From CAVPDE01 sp964580575 (GTDB lineage Bacteria; Desulfobacterota; DSM-4660; Desulfatiglandales; HGW-15): DNA of 23,175 nt. A program made the position numbers and the translations under genes. Under the pieces are notes generated by a model, which saw nothing but the letters and a program-made list of their open reading frames with translations, ran no database searches and was not told where the DNA came from. The DNA is taken from the NCBI GenBank assembly GCA_964580575.1, contig CAZOLJ010000072.1, positions 1 through 23,175 of the forward strand. Reading direction: 5' to 3'. Shown one piece after another: positions 7,413 to 14,469 of this stretch (positions are counted from its first letter, which is position 1; every line of letters starts with the position of its first letter).

Positions 7413-10400
7413 TCACAGGACCTCTATGAGGAGGCCCGCCGCAATGCTCTCGTCGCCTTTCACGGCTTTCGCCTTGCTCTCTGATGCACCCACCTCTCTA
7501 ATTTCCAACACGGCGTCCTGCTCCTTGATCCTGAACTGCTGCCCTGTCTTCACTCCCTGTTTTGCTCCTATGTTCACCGTAATCTCACCATCTTTCACCT
7601 CAGACACCTTGCCCCGTAGAGGATACTGTTTCACCAGTTTGTCCAGAAGATCCTTTGAAAGTTTTTCTGTCAACGCTGAAACGGGAACGGCGCCTCCGAA
7701 AAGCTCGTTCACTGTGGCGCTGATGCGCCCTGTCTCTGTCTCAACGAGTCGAAACGAAACCTGCGTCTGAGGCCCTGAATAGACAACCTGGCCGAAAAGA
7801 ATGAGCTTTGCTGCGAGAATTCTTCCAAGGTTCAGAGCAGAGTTGCGATCGGCTAACTCGGAGGTTCCAAGCTTCAATTCCTCGAGTAACCTCTCGAGGA
7901 GATCCCTTTCGACCAGCTGCACTCGGCTTTTTTCAAGCAGCGCCTCTGAAAGGCCCGCTACCAGAAGGCGCTCCTCTCCCTCTTGGAGAGAGTACCCCTG
8001 TTTCTGGAAATCCATGATCCAAAGGGTGAGGGGCGCAGAGGTCCAGCCGTCCGAAGGCAGAGCCCTTGGCGGAGCTTTGGCGCTCTCCACCAGCTCTTTG
8101 ACCACTCGATCGATGCGTTCCTGCTTTTCCTGGTCCTTTGCAATAGCCACTTTCCTGCGCGCTTCGTTGGTGATGCCGGCAAGGGCAGGATCTCTTGCTT
8201 CCATATTCCCTGCTTTTTCGAACAGGCTCAACGCCTCGGCGTGATTCCCCTTTGCCTCAAGTATAAACGCCTGCGATACATAGCCGGCTCTGCTCCCCGA
8301 CGCGAGCTCGCTCGCCTTCTGATAAAACTCTAGCGCTTTGTCCGGCTGATTGCGGACAGAAGCGATTCTCCCCAGGCCCATCATAGCCTCAGCCTTTTGA
8401 GATTCAGTCCCTTTGGTCGCTCGGAGCGCCTGCTGAAAAGCCTTTTCCGCTGCATCCACTTTCCTCTCCCTTAAGTAAATGTTCCCCTGGAGTAGGTAAG
8501 GTAAGGAAAGCTTTGAACTCCTCTCCGAAAGGGCTTTGGAAGCCGTCATGGCTTCGTCGAATTTCCCGGCCTGATAAGAGGCGACGGCGCTCCTTTCAAG
8601 CTTTTCCAGATTGGTGCCCAGGAAGCCCGGATAGCCGAAAAGAAGGAAAAGGATGATGGCGAGGATTCCTGCAGCCAACAGGACCCCCCTCGCTTTCTTG
8701 TTTGAGGCTTTTTTTTGTACAGAATCACTAGCCTGTTTTCTTGTCTTAACCGCACCTTCCAGAGAAAGCACCTTTTCCGGCTGGGCAGGTTCTGCCCCTG
8801 CTCTGACCGCCATGACCTGATCTGTGTAATTGAAGGTGGGGTCGCCATAGAGGAGATAACTGGCCCACACGATGGTCTCTTCCCCGTAATCCTTGATGAG
8901 AGAGAGCCGCGCCCGGCGAACCGCTTCACCCACGGTCGTTCCAGAAAGTGCATGCCTGTAGCACTCCAGCGCAAAGCGGCTGCTCGGTTCATCCAGGATT
9001 TCCCAGAAGGTCCCGATGTAGTGTTTTACTCCCGACAGAATAAATGCATTCGCCAGCCCGAAGATCTCTCCCTGGAACTCTTCCTTAATGCGCCATTCTT
9101 CTGTGCGGGCGGATTGGCAGGCATTGGAAAAAACAAGGGCAGGCATAGCCGCTGTGCCTGTGAGCTTCATGATGTCCTTGGCTGAAAAAACCCCGTCGCT
9201 CAGCCGCCACCCGCTGTCGGCCGGGTTCTCAGCATGATACTCGGCATGACCGGCAAAGTGGACAAGGTCGAAGTTTCTGATCTTCTGCCGAATAAAGTCT
9301 GCCGCGATATCCGAGGAGCGGAAGGACACGGTCACATGGTCCTTGAACCTGTCCATGAAATCGCGAAGCTCTGTTCCCTCTCGATAAGCGCCCGCAAGGT
9401 CACCCTTCGGGTCCACAAGAATCAGCATTTTGAAAGGCCGGCCCAGCGAACGTGTCCGAGACCGCAGAACCGCCTGCCGGGTTCTTACCAGTCTGCCCAT
9501 ATTGAATTTCTGGCAGAGAAACTGCTGGCCATCATGGATGAGTTCCCACGGGATGTGCACGAGATGGTCATCCAGTTGAAGGATCAAGTGGTCCGCTTCG
9601 GTTTTCCTGACTTGCTCTTTCACCTCCGGGGTAAAGAGCTCGTCGCAGAAAAGCTGTCCCACATCTCGCAGCTTGAGCAGCACCTCTCTGGTCAGACGAC
9701 CCTTTCGGTTCACATTGTTCAGCATCTGCACGATTTCTCTGCAAAGCCGCCCGACTCTCTCTCCGGGAATCGGCATCTCCTCGTAGTGCCGGATCGTGCT
9801 GACTTCCCCTGCGCTCCCCTCGGTGGCACTGATCTTGAGCTGGTCTTCCTCCTGGCTAATCTCCAGTTGCAGCACTTTGAGTTCCGGCCGCGGTTGCTTC
9901 TCCGGTGAGGCCTCCTCGCCCCGCACTCTTGGTTCCGCACTCAGGACAATGTCCTCGTGCTGCCATGCGACCCTGTAAAGCTCCAGAGGGGTTGCCTTTC
10001 CCTTGACCGGCACCATGGCATAAAACCGACAAATAACATCCTCGCTTCCGCAGACTTCTTTAAAGACGCTTTTGTCAATGAGCACCTGATCCGGACCCGC
10101 CTGATTCTGGATGCGGGAAGCCACATTGACCACGTCTCCGGCCACATGGTCCCCATCCACCAGAATCTCGCCTGTATTGATTCCGATCTTGACGTGAATC
10201 TGGTGGGCCTTGTCTATGCCCGCGTTGTACTGCAGGAGCCCTTCTTGGACGGCAATGGACGCTTTGACCGCGCTGAGGGTGACGGGAAAGGAGGCCATGA
10301 TGCCGTCCCCCATGACCCCGAGGATCTCTCCACCGTTCTCCTTGATCGCAGGGAACACAATGTCGTGGTGCTTTTGGATCCAGGCCCTACCGGCAATGTC

Positions 10401-10568
10401 GCCCCAGGTCTCCATGTACTTGGTGTACCCGCAGACGTCGCTGAAAAGGATCGTCCTTTTCTTTCGGAACTTCTCCTCGATGAGCTTGTCAAGGCGATAT
10501 CTTTCCCGCACGATCTGTTCTATCTTGAGGGATTCTGTCTCCAGTTTTTTCTCTGTGTCTTCAGCCAT
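7413..10568 (-). CDS. Class III nucleotidyl cyclase-CHAT protease-TM-TPR-CsgG-like fusion
   Basis: 1051 residues. A short coiled-coil N-terminus leads to a class III cyclase domain (36-200) with both metal-binding aspartates (D44 in FSDVCGYT, D88 in MGDGIM) and the transition-state pair N148/R152. The two base-selecting positions read G84 and H141 rather than Lys and Asp. Residues about 325-582 are a CHAT (caspase HetF-associated) protease domain with His441 in HFAGH and Cys484 in SNACQS. One membrane helix (about 628-645) follows. Then TPR-like repeats (about 655-800) and a CsgG/FlgO-like domain (about 845-985) with the VERDLLERLLEELKL signature. The end (986-1051) resembles the FlgT C-terminal domain. 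With the basic residues before the helix inside, cyclase and CHAT are cytoplasmic and the rest periplasmic. AAGGG precedes the ATG. The next gene lies 41 bp on. A transmembrane signalling protease is the likeliest role. Confidence 0.85.
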   Translation of the reverse strand: MAEDTEKKLETESLKIEQIVRERYRLDKLIEEKFRKKRTILFSDVCGYTKYMETWGDIAGRAWIQKHHDIVFPAIKENGGEILGVMGDGIMASFPVTLSAVKASIAVQEGLLQYNAGIDKAHQIHVKIGINTGEILVDGDHVAGDVVNVASRIQNQAGPDQVLIDKSVFKEVCGSEDVICRFYAMVPVKGKATPLELYRVAWQHEDIVLSAEPRVRGEEASPEKQPRPELKVLQLEISQEEDQLKISATEGSAGEVSTIRHYEEMPIPGERVGRLCREIVQMLNNVNRKGRLTREVLLKLRDVGQLFCDELFTPEVKEQVRKTEADHLILQLDDHLVHIPWELIHDGQQFLCQKFNMGRLVRTRQAVLRSRTRSLGRPFKMLILVDPKGDLAGAYREGTELRDFMDRFKDHVTVSFRSSDIAADFIRQKIRNFDLVHFAGHAEYHAENPADSGWRLSDGVFSAKDIMKLTGTAAMPALVFSNACQSARTEEWRIKEEFQGEIFGLANAFILSGVKHYIGTFWEILDEPSSRFALECYRHALSGTTVGEAVRRARLSLIKDYGEETIVWASYLLYGDPTFNYTDQVMAVRAGAEPAQPEKVLSLEGAVKTRKQASDSVQKKASNKKARGVLLAAGILAIILFLLFGYPGFLGTNLEKLERSAVASYQAGKFDEAMTASKALSERSSKLSLPYLLQGNIYLRERKVDAAEKAFQQALRATKGTESQKAEAMMGLGRIASVRNQPDKALEFYQKASELASGSRAGYVSQAFILEAKGNHAEALSLFEKAGNMEARDPALAGITNEARRKVAIAKDQEKQERIDRVVKELVESAKAPPRALPSDGWTSAPLTLWIMDFQKQGYSLQEGEERLLVAGLSEALLEKSRVQLVERDLLERLLEELKLGTSELADRNSALNLGRILAAKLILFGQVVYSGPQTQVSFRLVETETGRISATVNELFGGAVPVSALTEKLSKDLLDKLVKQYPLRGKVSEVKDGEITVNIGAKQGVKTGQQFRIKEQDAVLEIREVGASESKAKAVKGDESIAAGLLIEVL

Positions 10569-10637
10569 GGTGAGATTCCCTTCGGTCCCCGGAAATGCAT
10601 TTTGAGATAAGTTGCCGATCTTCTCTGAAAGGGGAAG

Positions 10638-12650
10638 TCATTCCGTAATCACCCTGTCCTGGGGTTTAACGGCTTCGGGTTTCCCATCCAGAAGATTCGC
10701 CTTGGACATCTCAGGCATCACCTGCGACACCCTGGCCCGCCCTACGATGACATTGTCTGATCCCAGAACCTTTCCTGTGACCGGGTGCTTCAAAGGCTCT
10801 TCCTTGAAAACGATCAGCCTTCTGTTGAGCTTGACCTTGTCCTGGCCAAGGTCCGTGAATATGGCGTCTCCTCTTTGTTGAAGGACAAGGCCGTCGAGGA
10901 GTGGAACGTCTCGGTGAAACTTGGCTGCCATCCCATCGGCCAGGCCCCTTAAGCCCGCAGGATCCCTGACTTCGTCATAAACGTCTTCGCTGGCCAGGAT
11001 CTCCGAGGTCTCCGTGTCCACCAAGCGAGCCACGATCTCTGTGCCGGTACCGGTTTCCACGATGCTCCCCGTGACAATGCATTGGGCGGCCACCAGTTTC
11101 CCGAGGCGCAAAGCCGTACTCTTGTCGACAAGCTCTGTGCTGCTCAGCTTTTGCTCCTGGAGGATCACATCCAACTTTGCTCTTTCCACCACGCGAAAGC
11201 GGTTCTGGTTCACAAGGCTTTCAATCAAACGCTCCTGGAAAGAAAGGCTCGCTTCTGACACGGCCCCATTCTGTTCAAAGGGCAGCACGCTGAGGCTTAA
11301 CCGTTCCTGAAGCTGGAGAGCCTGGGGCACTCTTCTCTTCACAAGGATTCTCTTTTCAGCCTGGTTGCCGGCCTGATCCTTTGCTTCAATGAGGATCTCA
11401 TTGTCCCCTTCCCGGAGCTCAGAAAGGTGACCGAAGAAGATGCTCTGGCCCTTCCGGCGGAGCACGGGCGTCTTGTTGATGATAACGCTCTCTACAGCGC
11501 CTTCATCCACGACCTGCCCTTCGATATAGATCTTGTCGAGGAACACGGTTTGCGACTCTGTCCAGCCTTTGAGTTTGATCTCAGGCGGCCGGGTGTCCTT
11601 GCCTGCCGAAGCCGCCAGAACAAGAGGCATTTCTCCTGAACCGGCCAGGGCCAGCCTGATGGAATACTTTACTTTACCGGAAAGATCCAGAGGGATACTG
11701 GCGGATGTCTCATTCCCCAGTCGGTCTTTGGCTACCAGCTCCAGCTCTTTCCTGGCTTTTGGAACACGTTGTCTGAAATACACTTCCATACCGCCTGCCG
11801 GCCGGATCGGTTCGTTGTTCAAAAGCACCTGAGGCACCCCTGCTTCATCATAAACAGAACCAAAGATCTCGATTCCTCCTTCAGGTGTGGTCTGATCCTC
11901 TTCGATCTTCTCCACTGCGATCACAGGGCCTTCTCTATCCACCCGGATCACCACGCTTCGGCTCGTTTTGCTCCCCAGAAGGTTCCTCGCTTCCACGGTG
12001 ACCTCGTGCCGTCCCTGAGGAAGGTGAAGGGCCTTCTTAAAGGGGACCCTCGCCTCGGCCTGTTCCAGGAAAACCGAAGTTCCCATGATGGAGACTGCGG
12101 CCACGTACCTTTCATCTTCGGCTACTCCGGAGATCGTCACAGGATCATCCCGGGTCCAAATTTCTCCATTCCGAAAATCGAGGACAAGCCTGGGCGGCTC
12201 GACTCCTGCCCCCTCCCTTTCAATCAAGGCTTTTCTCACCCGGTCCAGGTAGAACCGCGCTTTGGAGGATGGGTATTGGTTTATGGAAAGCTCCAGTTCG
12301 CCTTGTGCTGCCTTGAAATCGCCCATGCGGTAGTAGGCGATGCCTAACTCCCTGTGGGGAAAGTAGTCCACAAAGTGCATGCCGTAGGTTCTGGCCATGC
12401 GCTGGTCTTCAGGCCGCTGCTCGATGGCGACCTTGAGATCCGAGACGGCCTCTTCGTGAAATTCGCCATCCGAGAAAGAAAGGGCCCGCTCATAATAGTT
12501 CCACCACCGGTGCCTGAAAGCACCCTGTACCTTTCCGTACTCCTTCCCTTCTTTTGTGTAGACTGGGTCCGAGGCCTGCGCACAGCCCGCATACCAACTC
12601 AGCACGCTCAAAAGAATTACAAGTTCAACAAATCGCACTCGTCTTCTCAT
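10638..12650 (-). CDS. Outer-membrane lipoprotein with TPR, Ig-like and CsgG/FlgO-like domains
   Basis: 670 residues. A lipoprotein signal peptide ends in the lipobox Y-A-G-C, with Cys23 as the lipidated residue and Ala at +2, so outer-membrane sorting is expected. TPR-like helices span about 50-140. Three Ig-like beta domains follow at about 152-238, 243-325 and 355-440, each with a D-x-x-G-N/L-x-x-S/E type turn. A CsgG/FlgO-like domain covers about 448-580 (F-R-V-V-E-R-A-K-L-D-V-I-L-Q-E-Q-K-L, then L-V-A-A-Q-C-I-V-T-G). The end (583-670) resembles the FlgT C-terminal domain. It is paralogous in its second half to the C-terminus of the cyclase-CHAT protein, 69 bp downstream. AAAGG precedes the ATG. 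CsgG itself is a secretion pore and LpoB/FlgO are envelope factors, so an export or sensing role is plausible but unproven. Confidence 0.8.
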   Translation of the reverse strand: MRRRVRFVELVILLSVLSWYAGCAQASDPVYTKEGKEYGKVQGAFRHRWWNYYERALSFSDGEFHEEAVSDLKVAIEQRPEDQRMARTYGMHFVDYFPHRELGIAYYRMGDFKAAQGELELSINQYPSSKARFYLDRVRKALIEREGAGVEPPRLVLDFRNGEIWTRDDPVTISGVAEDERYVAAVSIMGTSVFLEQAEARVPFKKALHLPQGRHEVTVEARNLLGSKTSRSVVIRVDREGPVIAVEKIEEDQTTPEGGIEIFGSVYDEAGVPQVLLNNEPIRPAGGMEVYFRQRVPKARKELELVAKDRLGNETSASIPLDLSGKVKYSIRLALAGSGEMPLVLAASAGKDTRPPEIKLKGWTESQTVFLDKIYIEGQVVDEGAVESVIINKTPVLRRKGQSIFFGHLSELREGDNEILIEAKDQAGNQAEKRILVKRRVPQALQLQERLSLSVLPFEQNGAVSEASLSFQERLIESLVNQNRFRVVERAKLDVILQEQKLSSTELVDKSTALRLGKLVAAQCIVTGSIVETGTGTEIVARLVDTETSEILASEDVYDEVRDPAGLRGLADGMAAKFHRDVPLLDGLVLQQRGDAIFTDLGQDKVKLNRRLIVFKEEPLKHPVTGKVLGSDNVIVGRARVSQVMPEMSKANLLDGKPEAVKPQDRVITE

Positions 12651-12714
12651 TGCAACCTTTTACACCCCGACACGGATGGGGCACTTTGGAAACGCTAAGG
12701 TGGACCTCTCCTCC

Positions 12715-12785
12715 GTCATGCCCGAGCAGGCGGGCATCCAGGATTTCTAATGGTTGTCTGGATTCTCTGCCTCCGCGGGAATGAC
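12715..12785. repeat. Imperfect palindromic intergenic repeat (REP/MITE-like)
   Basis: A 71-bp imperfect palindrome whose arms begin GTCATGCCCG and end CGGGAATGAC, with an inner pair GGGCATCCAG and CTGGATTCTC. This GTCATgCCCG...CGGGaATGAC pattern is a widely dispersed intergenic repeat type in proteobacteria. It lies between the outer-membrane barrel gene and the lipoprotein gene and could fold in the transcript, acting on processing or stability. It could also be a small non-autonomous mobile element. Confidence 0.65.
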
Positions 12786-12821
12786 TCCAAGGAGGCGTTC
12801 GGGCCTTCCTTGTGCTATGCG

Positions 12822-12851
12822 CCGTGTACCGTGTGCCCTGACCCGTGTACC
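12822..12851. repeat. Short direct repeat CCGTGTACC x2
   Basis: CCGTGTACC occurs at 12822-12830 and again at 12843-12851, a 21-bp period, with a partial copy GTGTGCCC between them. It lies just after the stop codon of the barrel gene in minus-strand orientation. It looks like a remnant of an intergenic tandem repeat; no function is evident. Confidence 0.45.
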
Positions 12852-12855
12852 CTCT

Positions 12856-14229
12856 TCAAAAATGATATATGACCGACATAAAAATCATGTGCTGCTTCAC
12901 GTTCTGCGACGAGTCCGCATTGCCCACGGTGGCGGTCCTCACATCCCTTCCGAAACGATACTGATATGCGATGTCGTAGACGATGTTTTTGTAGGCAATC
13001 CCCGATCCGATGCTGAAGCCGTAGAAGTTGTCCGGACTTCCTTCCGCAGGCTCAGGATCATAAAAGACTCCCGCACGAAGAGGAATGACCACGGATTCAC
13101 CGATGATCAGGTATTCCCCTCCGACCCTCACCTGGGTAGTGGGCGAAACATGGGAGTCCTTCTGAAGCTTTCCAGTGATAGGGTTTAGCTCATTGCCGTC
13201 CGCATCATGGAGCACATAATCGTCCCACTCGGTACGGTACACATCCAAATCAAAGGTGAGCCTGTCGTTGGCGCGAAACGCCAAGCCCAAGCCGTAGGAC
13301 ATGGGCATGTCCAGTCTCACCGTCTCTGTTCGCTGGATGACATTGTGCGAGTTCGCCGCCGGAAAGGTTGGGAAGGTCAGAGTGGACTCAAAATAGTAAT
13401 CTCGCTTCAGGCTCGCGACAAAGGGAGCTTTAAACACACCTCCCAAAGTCCACGTGGGAGAAATGTTCCACAAAAACCCCAAGTTGTAGTTCGCATTCTC
13501 CCAGCTAAAAGGATCGCCCAGGTCAATCTTCATTCCCTTCATTTCGTATTGCTCGTCGATTTGGGTGTTCACGTTAAAAGGGAAGACCACGAAGTTGCCG
13601 GTCCCATTGGAGCGGAAGTTTGATTCCCACTTGTTCGCATAGACGCCGCTGTCCCACAAATTGAGCGTGAGCCCGAGGGAAAAGAAGGGCGTGATCTGAA
13701 CCGCAAAAGCAGGAGAAAGGCTTTTGAAGCCCCCTTCCTGGTCGAAGCCGACGTTGTTGCGCAGAGTGAGGGGAGGCCCGACCGTATCCGTGAAGGTGTA
13801 GCTGAACCCCACCTTTTTGGTGAAGTCATAGAGGTGCTGGAAGTTCAGCGACACAATCATGTTCTTGTCAAAGGCCGTAAAAGGGTAGGCGGCGCTCAGG
13901 TAGTTGAGTTCATAGGTGGAGGTCGTCTGGGGGCCTGAGGCTTCTGGAAAGGCTTTGTAGGTGGTATCCTCGGTCCGGTTGTTGTAAGCGCCTACGATGG
14001 AGACTTCAGGAGTCTCCAGTTGGATCAGCCCTGCCGGGTTCCAGGAAGCGGCTGTCGCATCGTCAGCGACACCGATAAAGGCCCCGCCCATGCCCATGGC
14101 CCTTGCACCGGAGCCCACAGGATTGGGTGAAGAAGAAATCTCAACGGTCTGGACAAGCTGAGACTGGGCTTGGCCGGCTAAACATAAGACCGTCAGGAAG
14201 AGCAGAATCAGGCACTTCAGTTTCAACAT
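12856..14229 (-). CDS. OmpP1/FadL-type outer-membrane beta-barrel protein
   Basis: 457 residues from the preferred start. A signal peptide (LKLKCLILLFLTVLCLAGQA) is followed by SPNPVGSGARAMGMGGAF and VADDATAASWNPAGL. This is the N-terminal hatch signature of the OmpP1/FadL/TodX transport family, where an A-x-G-x-A/G motif and an NPAGL motif are typical. Alternating aromatic and polar beta strands continue to a C-terminal Phe (MSVIYHF), as expected for Bam-dependent insertion. The open frame extends 13 codons upstream to an ATG at 14268. I chose 14229 because AGGAG lies immediately before it and it places the signal peptide at the N-terminus. Family members move hydrophobic molecules across the outer membrane. 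Here it sits in a cohesin/dockerin block, so it may instead be a docking or export partner. Confidence 0.85.
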   Translation of the reverse strand: MLKLKCLILLFLTVLCLAGQAQSQLVQTVEISSSPNPVGSGARAMGMGGAFIGVADDATAASWNPAGLIQLETPEVSIVGAYNNRTEDTTYKAFPEASGPQTTSTYELNYLSAAYPFTAFDKNMIVSLNFQHLYDFTKKVGFSYTFTDTVGPPLTLRNNVGFDQEGGFKSLSPAFAVQITPFFSLGLTLNLWDSGVYANKWESNFRSNGTGNFVVFPFNVNTQIDEQYEMKGMKIDLGDPFSWENANYNLGFLWNISPTWTLGGVFKAPFVASLKRDYYFESTLTFPTFPAANSHNVIQRTETVRLDMPMSYGLGLAFRANDRLTFDLDVYRTEWDDYVLHDADGNELNPITGKLQKDSHVSPTTQVRVGGEYLIIGESVVIPLRAGVFYDPEPAEGSPDNFYGFSIGSGIAYKNIVYDIAYQYRFGRDVRTATVGNADSSQNVKQHMIFMSVIYHF

Positions 14230-14342
14230 CTTCTCCTGGACATGTATGTCCTCTTCATTCTTCCGCATTCTGCTGGAATCGACACCTCTAATAGTAATCT
14301 CTTACACCCCTAAAGCCTTCTCTCGCAGAGAGTATGTTTTTA

Positions 14343-14419
14343 CAGGATCCACAGGATTATCCGGATTACTGCGTTCTAAGATATTAGGACCTAACATCTC
14401 GTTAATCCTGTTGATCCTG
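14343..14419. repeat. Inverted repeat between the dockerin/PPC and barrel genes
   Basis: CAGGATCCACAGGATTATC (14343-14361) matches the reverse complement of 14401-14419 at 17 of 19 positions. The two arms are separated by 39 bp. The CAGGAT-CA-CAGGATTA unit resembles dispersed intergenic repeats of anaerobic deltaproteobacteria and other environmental bacteria. In RNA it would form a long hairpin between two genes of the block and might act as a processing or attenuation element. Confidence 0.55.
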
Positions 14420-14469
14420 CCTGATATTCTTTGTGTCCTTGCGGGCTCTGCGTGAGGCAATCGTTTCTC

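Noticed and set aside
7413..10568. A type III-E CRISPR (Craspase-like) TPR-CHAT effector
   Set aside because: The CHAT domain is shared, but there is no CRISPR array or Cas7-like protein in the window, and the membrane helix and CsgG-like domain indicate another system.
9234..10610. Long plus-strand open frames opposite the cyclase-CHAT gene
   Set aside because: They lie fully antisense to a protein with clear domain matches, have no ribosome binding sites or recognisable domains, and arise from the codon bias of the real gene.
12754..13188. Plus-strand frame over the barrel gene's 3' end
   Set aside because: It is antisense to the conserved C-terminal strands of the outer-membrane protein and crosses the palindromic repeat.
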